Position numbers and translations under genes: made by a program
Shown here: piece after piece, positions 34,529 to 44,677 of the stretch
Layout: every line of letters begins with the position of its first letter
Position numbering within the stretch: the stretch's first letter is position 1
The notes under the pieces: generated by a model
The model's database searches: none
What the model saw: the letters and a program-made list of their open reading frames with translations, nothing else
What the model was told of the DNA's origin: nothing
DNA from: Bin80 sp965203305
GTDB taxonomy: Bacteria; Bacteroidota; Rhodothermia; Rhodothermales; Bin80
Reading direction: 5' to 3'
DNA length: 64,000 nt
NCBI GenBank assembly: GCA_965203305.1
Contig: OZ241874.1
Location: 558,001 to 622,000, forward strand

Positions 34529-37500
34529 TGAAACATCTACAAAAATTGGGGGGGGGGCAGGAGTTCTCCTCCTGACGCTTCTTTTTACAAACTCCGGTGC
34601 CTTCGCACAGAGGACGCTTTACATAGACCCGGCCAACGGAAAGACGACGGGGAGATGCAGTGATGTCAATGAACCGTGCACACTGGAACATGCCTTTTCC
34701 ATGTCAGATAATGCTAGTGGGGATGTATTCCTGATCCGAGTTCGCCGAGCAGGTGAGAGCGTCACACTGGCTGCCCCCACGACTGCTCTGAACTTGGAAC
34801 TCATTTTCGGGACCTATGTGCAGGGGGATACCACTCGCGTGAAGGGAACAATCCAGTTCACAGGCACCTTTACGATTGCCCCGGAAGGGCAGTTTCAACT
34901 GGATCCGAACGCAAGCGTCCAGTTTGCAGATGTCACACTGAGCGCAGGGAGCAGGACAGAAACGTTTGTCTTGATTGAGGATAAATCGGAGGAGCGGATT
35001 GCGGTGACCGGTACCCTGACCATTCCCGATGGAGAGAGCGTTCGGCTTCCTCTACTGGTGGTCTCCAAGAGTTTTACTCTGAAAGGAGGGACGAAAGCAG
35101 GAAAGACAAGTGAGTTCCGGGTGGGAGGGTCAACAAACGATATCACAATGACCGTTCATAGCGGAGCCACCTTGCGTATTAACGGTGTGGATCTGGTGGT
35201 GCACCTCCGGAAGGAGATGCTTGTGGAGGGAACGATTGAAGATGTGACGAAAGGGACAAGGCACCCCCTTCGGATTGCGTTTCTGAATACTAGTAGCACT
35301 GGAGACGGCAGCCGGAGGAATGGTCCATTTCTCAGGAGTACTTTGTATCGGCCTCGTTCTGGTGGTTTTGATACAAGTGATTGCAAACGGATTCGGGGCA
35401 AGGGGACAATTCCGTCCGGGATCTTCGCAATTGCCACGAGCAATCTCTGTGTGGAGCTGAAGCGAGTCGGTCCGGTCACAGCCTCTGGAAGCATACAGAA
35501 CGATGTTCATACCCAGGTGAAGACTACGACCGACCTGATTTTTCGGGAGGATGTGATCGTAAATGGGGATGTGGCACAATGGAACGATTCCCGGATTGTG
35601 TTTGAAAAGACGGTGACCATCCAGGGGGATGTGATTTTGCGGGACGGCGGGACTCCCTACACCAATACGGCTGACTATGGCGAGGCGAATATTGCCGCAG
35701 ATTCCGGGGTTCGACCTGGCTGGGAGCTTTCTGACAACAAGTGGATCTGCGAATACTCAAATGCCAGAAGAAGAGATAACTGGGACTATGATATCGGAAC
35801 CTATCATATTCCCGGAGTGCAGTTTGAAGGCGCATCAACGATTGCAGGAGATCTGAATGTGTACTCCAGCACGCTCACAGAAACGGTCACAGCGACGACC
35901 AAAGCCACCTCACGGTGTGCTCCGCGGGTGGTGTTCATAGCCCCGCTGGTCCAGGATGATGCCAAGGCGGATCTCCCTCTGGTATCGTCTGTCGGCGGGA
36001 GCCTGGTGGTGGAGGATACGGTGAGTTTCGGAGGCAAGGGGCGGGTATATCTGGATTCGGACGCAAAGACGGTCAGTGGTGCTACTCGCCGAACGGCCCA
36101 CAGCCTGCGGGTGGGTCTGGATCTTGCTGTGGGGGGACAGGCTCTCGGGATGGCGTATCCGGCCACTTCCAATGTGGATGGAATGTGCACTGGGGAAGAT
36201 ATCTTGCTGACGTTCGGGAATCGTATTGATCTGACGGATGCTGGCGAGAGTGTGATCATCGGGGATGCCACGAACGGACTCATGCTGGCTGCCTTGGTGG
36301 CGCATGGGGATTTGCGGGTGGAACCCGGCAAGGGTACGCTCAGTGTGAAGACCCTGCATGTGGGGCCCCGCGCGGAACTGACGGCGACCAAGGATGTGAA
36401 GGTGACCGAATCGTTGATTCTTCAGGGAGAACTAAGCGGAGAACTGGATGAAGCCTCCACGATCAAACGGCTGACGTACGGCAACCGGAATACGGATGTT
36501 GTGAAGAAAGCCGCCCTGCATACGATGCTGGATGCGCTTGCCATCCATGTGGGCAGTGGGGAGATCCGGCTGGACGAGGTAATCAAGACAAAGAATCTGG
36601 GACTGTGCAGTGGCACGCTTTCGCTGGCAGATGCCGAGAGCACGACGGATTCCACGCTGCATGTGACGGAGCATATTACGGTGCAGAACGGGATGCTGGA
36701 GAAAGATGCCAATGATCCCGGGAGCATTTCCACGGACAGGAATCGCTATCTTCTGAAATACATCACGCCGGGCAAGCGCACGGTGACGGATGCGCTGGAA
36801 TGGTTTGCTCCGCAGGATGTGGTCGTGGATCATGCGAAGGCGGAGATCATGGTGAACGATGATCGTTCGGTGTCCGGGAAACTGGAAGTGTCAAGCGGGA
36901 TGCTGATGATGGAAGACAGCCTGAATGCTGGCAGCATTGTGCTTGGCAGTGCCACGAAAATGGGGACTCTGCAGACGGAGGGAGAGGATGTGGTGGTGAA
37001 CGGGAAGGTGACCGTCAATGGCAAGAGCAAACTCGTGACCGGCGGCGGGGACCTGCATGTACTGGGTACGGTGACGAGTGGAGCGTATACCCACAACACG
37101 GCGCAGGTGAGCATTGCGAAGGATGCCATGATCCACCTGGGAGACGGGACATTGATGCTGGGGCCAGAGGATACAAAGAAGCGCAACAACCTGCGCGACC
37201 TGGACGGATACAACACGGGGACAGACGGGAGCGGTGCCAATTCGCGTCCGGATGTCAAGCTGACGCTGACGGGGAGTCTGACGGCGGGGATGATCAAAGT
37301 CCCGAAGGGGAGCAAGGAAACGGTGATTGATGCAAGTGCCGACAGCAAGATGCTGCAGACGGTCGTCTTTGATGGCACAATGACCCCGGGAACGAACAAT
37401 CATAACGGACTGCTGCGAATCCTGAGTGCCACGGCGGCCGGGAAGATGCTGACGATAGACAGTCTGTCGGCCATGCAGGGGGCGGTGGAAACCCACAACA

Positions 37501-39737
37501 AGAAGGCAGTGATCACCAAGGATGTCACCCTGAGTTCGGCCACGATCTGGCCGTACGCGGAAACGACAGAGTTCATGGGGAATCTCATGATCAGCGGGAC
37601 CGGCGGGCTGAATACGGAACACAATCAAGACGGTGACAAGCGGAGTGTGATGATCCATGGGGACTTCACGCAAACGAAGGGGATGGTGAGCGGGCAAGTG
37701 GCAGGAGTGAAGCTGCATCCCATGACGACGAAGACGGTGATGGGGGGCCTGATGGTGGCAGCGGATGCGTCCCGATACATAGGGGAAATGGTATCGGGCA
37801 ATATGCCGAGTCTGATGGTGCACGGGGGTTTCCACTTTGCAAAGAACGGGAAGCTGAATGTGAAGGTGGAGTTTACGGGCAAGGAGGCGCAGGAGGTGAT
37901 GACCGGGGATACGACAGCCCTGCACAGTGTCACGGTGAACAACGCCAAGGGACTGCTGCTGCAAAGCCATGTCATGCAGCAGAAGATGGCCACACTGACG
38001 CTCCGGCAGGGGAGGATTCACGGCATGCCGATGGACAGCATGTTTATGTGGACGGTGCAGAATGTGCAGGTGGAACAGGAGCTCCGCGGCCGGAGTACGG
38101 CACAGGAAGGGAGCAAGTGTGGAGACAAGAACAATGAAGCATGCAAGGCCACGATCCTGCGCGGCTCCCGCCAGTCCTATGTCGGCGGCCCGGTGGTGCG
38201 GCACCTGGCACAGGGGACGGCAGGAGCAGGCTTTGCGAGCGGAGGCTATCTGTTCCCGGTGGGAATGGAGCATAAAACGGATCAGGATACCCTGTTCCAC
38301 TATCTCCCGCTGATCCTGCAGCTGCCTTCCGACCTGACCGAAACCATCGCGGCAACCGTGTCTCCGTTCATGGACGACTCCGAGGATAGGCCTCTGAACC
38401 TCACGGTTCCAACCGCGGGCGGCAGCCTGACCCTGGATGCGCATGCAGACCTGTTCTGGAAGGTTACGCTGACGGACAAGGATAATCCAGATGTGGAGAA
38501 AGAGTTGGGGACGAATGCGAATCTTCGGCTGGCAACGGCAGGACTCCGCAATGTGGTGGATGTCAGCGGACTGCGGATCGTGCAGTGGGATTGTGGTGAT
38601 GATGATAATGGTGCCTGGAAAAATCCCAGGCTGGCGGGACGGGTTCCTGCCCAGGCGGATGCAGAATCGTTTGCCGTGAACGGCTATCTGAACGGAGTGG
38701 TAAACCTGACGCAGGAAGGAATTGGCCTGGGGAGCTGTGCGATCTTCGGGGTTGCGGCGAACGGGATTGAGAATCCGATTGACCAGGCCGATCTGAGCGG
38801 AGGACGGGCGAACCTGCAGTTCATCCACAACCTGCCACTGACAAGCCCGATAGACCTGCATTTGGGGGACATTCGAATTGGCAGTGGAATGCAGTTCCGC
38901 AGTGCCACGGCGTATCGTCCGGTAGGGGCCGGCAGCCATGTGCTGAAGATCCAGGCGGCGGGAGTGCCAGCAGAGCAGGCGATCACGAGCACCCTGTCCT
39001 TGAATCCGAACACGAATACGGTGGTGATTGCCCACGGGAGTCTGGCAGAACCAAAGCTGAAGGTGCTGGACATGCGAATGACTTCGTCGGTGGCTACCAA
39101 AGCAGAAGTGCGGCTGGTGCACGGATCGGCGGATCTCGGAGCAGCGCAGGTGCAGGTGATGGACCGGGCCGATCCCATGATGCCGGTGAGCACCCTGGCG
39201 GGGAACCTGATGCTGGATGAAGCAACGCGGAGATATGTCTCGCTGGATCCGTCGGTGCAGGTCATGCAGGTGAAGTCCACAGATGGAGAGGTAGAGGAGT
39301 TCTACGAACTGGACCTGTACGGGTATGCAGACCAGACGCTGGTGCTGAACCTGTCCGGGATGCGAAATGATCTGACGATCCTGGGCGTGGACAGGAACGG
39401 GATGGTCGTCCCGACGATGGTGGTGACAGGAACTGAGGAAGAAGGAGTTGAGCTTCCGACGGAGTTTGCCCTGCACGGGAACTATCCGAACCCGTTCAAT
39501 CCGAGCACACAGATCCAGTTTGACCTGCCGGAGAATGCGCAGGTGCAGGTCCAGATTGTAGACATGCTGGGACGGGAGGTGATCACGCTACCAGCACAGG
39601 AGATGGAGGCAGGGGCAAACCGGAGCATTGAACTGCATGCCACCAGTCTGGCAAGCGGAACCTACCTGTATCGGATCATGGCGACCGGAGCAGAAAGTCG
39701 GCACATGAAGACCGGACGCATGACCCTGGTGAAGTAA
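34529..39737 (+). CDS. giant T9SS-secreted surface protein, out of frame at a poly-G tract (putative phase OFF)
   Basis: From ATG 34529 the frame enters nine G (34549-34557) and stops at TGA after 44 codons. With eight G it reads a normal signal peptide (GAGVLLLTLLFTNSGAFA, then QRTLYIDPANG) straight into the long frame, giving 1735 residues. Most of the protein (to ~1400) is repetitive beta-rich sequence built from short strands and alternating polar residues (GSLVVEDTVSFGGKGRVYLD, VSIAKDAMIHLGDGTLMLG), suggesting a beta-helix/adhesin fold. Residues ~1410-1620 resemble two DUF4397-like beta domains. The last ~85 residues are a T9SS type A domain (NYPNPFNPSTQIQFDLPENA, GTYLYRIMATG). From 34701 alone the protein has no export signal. 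Function unknown; adhesin or surface-layer role inferred. Confidence 0.75.
34549..34557 (+). repeat. nine-G homopolymer inside the signal-peptide codons
   Basis: The tract covers codons 7-10 of the surface-protein gene. The distance from ATG 34529 to in-frame codon 34701 is 172 nt, one more than a multiple of three. Eight (or five or eleven) G therefore joins start and body; nine does not. Confidence 0.9.
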
Positions 39738-39774
39738 GGGAATAGCCGCCCAAAGCGGCTCAAGGTGAAACCGA

Positions 39775-39810
39775 GAGCACCCCCGGTACGACAGCGTATC
39801 GGGGGTGCTC
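39775..39810. terminator. bidirectional terminator hairpin
   Basis: A perfect 11-bp stem (GAGCACCCCCG / CGGGGGTGCTC) with a 14-nt loop lies 38 bp after the surface-protein stop and 12 bp after the minus-strand glycosidase-like gene stop. Only a weak T-rich tail follows on the plus strand (AGGTTTGTTGG). It separates two convergent genes. Confidence 0.7.
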
Positions 39811-39822
39811 AGGTTTGTTGGC

Positions 39823-42800
39823 TCAGCAGCCTGGAGTCAGATATGCGTCAATCCTGGCAATTTTTCCCGTGCGGTCAAAGAGGGCCACACTTTCTTCGCG
39901 AGAAAGAGTAAGTTCCGATCTCTCGGAAGAAATTTTTCCATGAATTTTCAGAAGAGAGGTTTCTGCAAGGTGATAGACAAAGAGCACCTGGCAGTAGGTA
40001 AAGGCGAGACTGTTCGCATGTATCTGTAATGACTGGTTTTCACCGCGGATATCGAACCAGTTGAATACTTCACGCTTGCGACAGAATTCACCCTTGCGAA
40101 GCAGCGCAGGATGAATGCTCAGAGATCCGTTCAAGATTCGAATTCCCAACTCTCCCCATCGACAGAGAATATCTTCTTTGACCTGACCAGTCAGCCCCGG
40201 CTGTTGTGCGCCTCCCCAGCCTGGAGTATGCGAATATGCGTCTTGCGGGAATGCACCATACCTGGCGGGTGACTGCGCCCCTCCCAGACTGTTACGGACT
40301 TCATAGTAATGACGGGCAAGTGCCTTGCGAGAACTCTCGGAAGCTCCCGTTTCTACTGCTTTCCAGAATGCGCTCTGTACAGCCAGAAGCAGTTTGGAAA
40401 CCATGTGCCAGTACACACAGCCAAGTCCCTCATACTTGAAAAATCGTCCAGAGCGTCCTGTAAAGGAGGTATGTCGGAATGTCTTTTCATACAGGGCCAG
40501 CAGTTGATCCCGATCAGAGGATGCAACCTTGTATCCCTCTTTTTGCAGGGTGGTCAGCACATTTTCCAGGCTGGCTGCATTCACAAGGTCTGGATTGAAA
40601 TAGTACTGTCCTTTGGTATTTCGGGCAATGAGGCGGTGATCATCATTCTTGACTAGCTTCCGAACCAGGGAAATCCGCACGACATCATTCGGAGCAATCT
40701 GATTGCGCTGGCTGAATCTGGGCAGCTTTTGATCGGGATAGAGCAGGTAACTGCCATGTTGATTGCTGTAGAGCGGGCTGTCCTTGAGCGCATCCAGCAG
40801 TTTCAGGGCCTCTCGCGTACTCAGACTGCCGCTCCCTAGAGCGGCTACCTGTCCCTCCAGCATTAACTGAAGCGGTTTAATATCAACAGACTTGTCCGGC
40901 CGAGGGTGAAAAATGTTGTAGCTGTGCACAAGTCCATCTTCTCGCCTGGATTTTTCCAGAGTTGGGCGGATCGCATCGCAGGCGAGAGAACAGAATTCTG
41001 ACAGAGACGAGGATTCCAGACTTACAGGTTCCTTTGCAAGGCCCCGGGCATAGAGGTTCGCGCGGTATCGGCATGCTGCATGTCCCAGTGCATTCATCAC
41101 TTCGAATCGGTCACCAGGACTAGCGATGTCATTACTTGCGGACAGGGCCTGCCAGACTTCCTCCATCCAGTTGGCAACTTCTGCAGATATTTGCCAGGTT
41201 GCAGGGCCTCTCTCGTGGTACAAAGTCTCCAGGAATCGCAGGTACTGGTGCAGGTAGAAGAGCGTAACCAGAGAACATCCCCAGCCCGCCAGGGCATTGT
41301 TGGCATCATTCCATTCGGGGCGTTGCGTGTTCAGCCAGATTCCAGCACCGGGAATCATGGCACAGAGTTTGGTCAGGGCAGGGACAAGCAGTTTTTCTGC
41401 CAGCGTGACCAGAACAGGATCTCCCTCCGCATTCTGGAGCAGGCATCCGTCCGTTCCGATTTCCCGCATTCGCGCGGAAATTTTCTTATGCAGATCCCAG
41501 TCAAATTCTACGGAGTGCTTGGGATCAGACAGGATGCTTTCATACTTCGCAAGCCGATAAGGTACCTGCACATAGCTGAAGATTCGCAGATCCATGAGCC
41601 TGGCGAGCCGCTCAGGATCGTGCTTATGCGCCCATTTTAGAAGGCAAAGCAGATAGACGATCTGATGATCTCCCCAGTATCCTATAGAAGCCCACGTATC
41701 AGATTCATCCGGAATTTCCCAGTCCACGCCGCTTCGTCCAATGCAGTAGGGATTGTATCCGTCTGCCGTGGAGGCATTCACGAATGAGGTCAGCATTGCC
41801 GGGTAGTAGCAGGGAAAAGACCTGCCCATGGCTTCCCAGTTCTGAAACAGGTCACGCCAGTTCCCGGAGTAGTCCAGTAACAACTCTCCCTGTTCGTTGT
41901 GGGTACGAATTTCGAATGTATTCCAGGGGCGGCTTGGATCTCCGTGTCGCCTGCTGTACGCAAGCGGCAGATACTCCGCAATCAGCCTGTGCAGCTGGAG
42001 GTTTTCGGGGGCGGGCAGTTGCATCCAGTCCACGGTATCAGGCAGATCCTGCAGGTAGGAGTCCGATGCGAGTGTATGATTGCGTACATGCACGAAACGG
42101 ATCAGATCTTGCCTGTCTGCAGTGTATCCATGAAGGGGGATTCCCCCTCGCATGGCATTGAAGAGTGTATTGCTATAATGCCGCAGATCACTGGTTTTTT
42201 GTGCAGTTTTTTGCAGTCCGTCTGCCCCTGCCATGAGTTTTTGCAACTCTGTCGTATCCTCTTTTTCCTGGCGACGCAACGTACGATTGAGAGTGGATGA
42301 ATTTTCCAAATCGTCATGCAGTCTCGTCAAATCCCCCACATGCTGATCAATATCCGCAACCAGGTCCCAAGAAATTGCACGGTCTTCCGTAAGACGGAAA
42401 TGACGCTCCACCAGGTATGCTCCCCGCTGGCCGAGGATGGCATGTTCCGTACTCAGTTGCTGTCCTGCCCTGTATGCATCCAGCTGTTTGGTAGATAGCA
42501 GAATGGACTCCGGGCGCGGCCCGCTCTGCCAGACCAGTGTTGCCCGCAATGCCTCCTCGGGAACAGGATGGTCCACAATCCCCGAGCTCAGTGAAAACAC
42601 CCCGACCTGTTTCTCCAGCTCACTCACTTTGTAGCCGTCTGCCAGCGTGCTGCGAGATCGCTGGATCTCTGCGCTGATGCCAGAGGGGAGAATATTGGAG
42701 ATGCCATCCAGTACGCTAATGCGCATTGGCACACGCCAGACACTTTCCAGCCGGGCACGCCGAACAAAGCCAAAATGACGGACACATTGCCAGCTATAGG

Positions 42801-43323
42801 AAAAACGGAGGCTAAGGTCGCGATTGAATTCCTCAAAAAACAGTTTATTCCCTGTCGCGTTCTTGTACAGATTCCGTTCAATCCGATACAGTCCCTTCTG
42901 TCTTGGGCTGAATGGTTCCCAGAGCATGGTCCGATTGGAGCGATCAATACGTATCAGCGTGGTACTTCCTGTATATGGGGCGGAATCGTGCAGCTTGTCA
43001 TCGGTCACATACGGGAACAGTGCGTGATCCGCATTCCTTCGACCTGCCGTCAATGCTCCCGTACTGGAAATAAACAGCCAGTGATCTCCCGAACTTGCCA
43101 GCGTAGTCAGAAAGGGGGGCAACTGGTTATAATTCGCAATCCTGTACCAGGATTCGCCATACCGCTCAATGATCTGTCCGGTACATGTGCCGTAGGCCGG
43201 ATACAGTTTGCTGTATCCGGCGAATATGCCCTGAAAGTCACTCTTCGGTGACGAGGAACGGGATGTTGGCGTGCGCAGCACTTCCTTGCCCATCAGTGAT
43301 ATCAACAAATAGTCGGTAAGCAC
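39823..43323 (-). CDS. GH94/GH149/GH161-like (alpha/alpha)6 glycoside phosphorylase or hydrolase
   Basis: 1166 residues with no signal peptide, so probably cytoplasmic. The N-terminal ~270 residues are beta-rich (YRIANYNQLPPFLTTLASSG, RTMLWEPFSP). A helical linker follows, then a large (alpha/alpha)6-like domain with DTWASIGYWGDHQIVYLLCL and RPEWNDANNALAGWG; the latter resembles the catalytic DWNDG block of GH94 phosphorylases. Size and layout also suit GH149/GH161 beta-1,3-glucan phosphorylases, which I cannot separate without alignment. The frame starts inside the 3' end of the upstream lipoprotein gene (86-nt overlap; an ATG at 43293 reduces it to 56). Context of a GH-A lipoprotein and sugar porter suggests intracellular phosphorolysis of imported beta-glucan oligomers. 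Confidence 0.6.
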   Translation of the reverse strand: MLTDYLLISLMGKEVLRTPTSRSSSPKSDFQGIFAGYSKLYPAYGTCTGQIIERYGESWYRIANYNQLPPFLTTLASSGDHWLFISSTGALTAGRRNADHALFPYVTDDKLHDSAPYTGSTTLIRIDRSNRTMLWEPFSPRQKGLYRIERNLYKNATGNKLFFEEFNRDLSLRFSYSWQCVRHFGFVRRARLESVWRVPMRISVLDGISNILPSGISAEIQRSRSTLADGYKVSELEKQVGVFSLSSGIVDHPVPEEALRATLVWQSGPRPESILLSTKQLDAYRAGQQLSTEHAILGQRGAYLVERHFRLTEDRAISWDLVADIDQHVGDLTRLHDDLENSSTLNRTLRRQEKEDTTELQKLMAGADGLQKTAQKTSDLRHYSNTLFNAMRGGIPLHGYTADRQDLIRFVHVRNHTLASDSYLQDLPDTVDWMQLPAPENLQLHRLIAEYLPLAYSRRHGDPSRPWNTFEIRTHNEQGELLLDYSGNWRDLFQNWEAMGRSFPCYYPAMLTSFVNASTADGYNPYCIGRSGVDWEIPDESDTWASIGYWGDHQIVYLLCLLKWAHKHDPERLARLMDLRIFSYVQVPYRLAKYESILSDPKHSVEFDWDLHKKISARMREIGTDGCLLQNAEGDPVLVTLAEKLLVPALTKLCAMIPGAGIWLNTQRPEWNDANNALAGWGCSLVTLFYLHQYLRFLETLYHERGPATWQISAEVANWMEEVWQALSASNDIASPGDRFEVMNALGHAACRYRANLYARGLAKEPVSLESSSLSEFCSLACDAIRPTLEKSRREDGLVHSYNIFHPRPDKSVDIKPLQLMLEGQVAALGSGSLSTREALKLLDALKDSPLYSNQHGSYLLYPDQKLPRFSQRNQIAPNDVVRISLVRKLVKNDDHRLIARNTKGQYYFNPDLVNAASLENVLTTLQKEGYKVASSDRDQLLALYEKTFRHTSFTGRSGRFFKYEGLGCVYWHMVSKLLLAVQSAFWKAVETGASESSRKALARHYYEVRNSLGGAQSPARYGAFPQDAYSHTPGWGGAQQPGLTGQVKEDILCRWGELGIRILNGSLSIHPALLRKGEFCRKREVFNWFDIRGENQSLQIHANSLAFTYCQVLFVYHLAETSLLKIHGKISSERSELTLSREESVALFDRTGKIARIDAYLTPGC
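43197..43220. other. perfect 10-bp hairpin at a gene overlap
   Basis: CCGGATACAG and CTGTATCCGG flank a 4-nt loop. It lies 17 bp beyond the stop of the GH-A lipoprotein and inside the first 45 codons of the downstream phosphorylase-like gene on the same transcript. It could be a processing or attenuation site between the two genes. Confidence 0.45.
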
Positions 43324-44563
43324 CCGGTTCGGAAGGTGCTGTCAAAGTAACCTCTTCATGATTCATGGTCAGGAACAGATTGGGAATCAGGGGAGGTTCG
43401 GACTCGTCATCCCCGCCATGACCAACTTCGGCAGCTTCCGGCCGGACACTCCAGTGATAGCGGAGCGAATCACTTTCCGCATCTGTTGCGATCACGGTAC
43501 TGGAAATCTCTGCTCCTGCGGACAGTTCAATACTGTTACTGGCTTCCAGATCATTCAGAGTAAATGATGCAATTCTGGGAGACAAGTTTGAAGGCCAGTC
43601 TCCGGTCCACTTGTATTCCATCACATCCACCGCAGCTGTCTTTTCCCCATTTGGCATGAACATGCCATACCAGGTCGCAGTGCGTTCCTGTTTCTGTCCC
43701 CACAGGAATACATAGGACCCGATACACTGAACGGTATCGGAAGCGATTGCGATTTCGTAGCGACGCTCATACCAGTCTGCCTTGACGGTAGAATTGTTTT
43801 CAATCGGTGCCCCCCAAGGGGTGGCAGCAACTTCCCAGTGCCCCGTAGCTCCCCACTCGGTCACCACATAGGGCCCATCCCATCCAGATTCCTTCAGATA
43901 ACGGGGCAGGTTGACAATATCGGCATACATCTGGATTCCCAGCAGATCCAGATCGGAGGCCCTGGTTTTGATTTGCTGAATCAGGTCAGGGTTGATTCCG
44001 GCAATCATCGTCAGCGTGGGGTGATTCCCATCCACTTCATGGATCATTTCCGAGATCTCATTGATGGCATCCCAGACCAGAGGATTGGATGCTCCCAGGT
44101 TCAGTTCATTGCCGATCCCCCACATCAGAAGGGCGGGATGATCTTTGTACAGCAGGACTTCTTCCCGAATCCTTTCCAGCTGGGCAGCAACAGCTTCGGA
44201 ATCACTGTAATCAAAGCTGAAGATACCCCGCCCGGTTCCCGGTCGTTCGCGGGCAATTTCCAGCCCCATTGTGACCATCAGTCCATTGGCATGTGCCCGG
44301 TCCAAAACTTCCATGCCTGTATCCCGGCCGTTGTCTGTACGCCATGTTCGGAACGAATTTGCTCCATGTGCGGCTAGGGCTTCCACATCGCCAAACTCCA
44401 GTCCTGCCCCGTGAATGTAGAACGGGGCCCCGTCCTTGAACAGATGATATTTTCCGTCTGTCTGACGCACTTCAACCTTGGCCGGGCCCTGTTCTTGGGC
44501 ACAGCCAGTGATTGAGACAAGAATGAATATGGCAAGCAGCCAGGAAAGAGTTTTGGGAGACAT
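43238..44563 (-). CDS. lipoprotein glycosidase, GH-A clan TIM barrel (GH2/GH5-like)
   Basis: 441 residues from ATG 44563: signal peptide and lipobox (LLAIFILVSITGCAQEQ). The barrel has HGANSFRTWRTDNGRD, WGIGNELNLGASNP (candidate acid/base Glu in GNEL) and YVVTEWGATGHWEVA (candidate nucleophile Glu). The arrangement matches the catalytic barrel of GH2 and its GH5-like relatives without the GH2 sandwich domains. Residues ~345-441 form an Ig-like C-terminal domain (FTLNDLEASNSIELSAGAEI). It is probably anchored in the outer membrane or periplasm. It is followed by the phosphorylase-like gene (overlap) and preceded by the MFS porter gene, forming a sugar-use operon. The upstream in-frame ATG 44641 would bury the signal peptide. 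Confidence 0.75.
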   Translation of the reverse strand: MSPKTLSWLLAIFILVSITGCAQEQGPAKVEVRQTDGKYHLFKDGAPFYIHGAGLEFGDVEALAAHGANSFRTWRTDNGRDTGMEVLDRAHANGLMVTMGLEIARERPGTGRGIFSFDYSDSEAVAAQLERIREEVLLYKDHPALLMWGIGNELNLGASNPLVWDAINEISEMIHEVDGNHPTLTMIAGINPDLIQQIKTRASDLDLLGIQMYADIVNLPRYLKESGWDGPYVVTEWGATGHWEVAATPWGAPIENNSTVKADWYERRYEIAIASDTVQCIGSYVFLWGQKQERTATWYGMFMPNGEKTAAVDVMEYKWTGDWPSNLSPRIASFTLNDLEASNSIELSAGAEISSTVIATDAESDSLRYHWSVRPEAAEVGHGGDDESEPPLIPNLFLTMNHEEVTLTAPSEPGAYRLFVDITDGQGSAAHANIPFLVTEE

Positions 44564-44644
44564 CCTATTGTGCTGTGGGGTCTGGAGGCTCTCGCAAAAA
44601 CATCTGTATACCTTGCCCAATATTTCTGTGAGCACTCTCATGGT

Positions 44645-44677
44645 GATACTTCTCCGTTATCTGGGGGTTTTTTGCAG
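44645..44677 (+). repeat. short interspersed repeat, copy 1
   Basis: Starts GATACTTCTCCGTTATCTGG, followed by GGGTTTTTTGCAGG. It resembles 50381-50414 and the reverse complement of 51472-51508. It overlaps the last codons of the MFS gene. Confidence 0.4.

Noticed and set aside
36891..39476. 861-codon minus-strand open frame
   Set aside because: A shadow of the giant surface protein; His/Arg/Gln-rich, no recognisable motifs.
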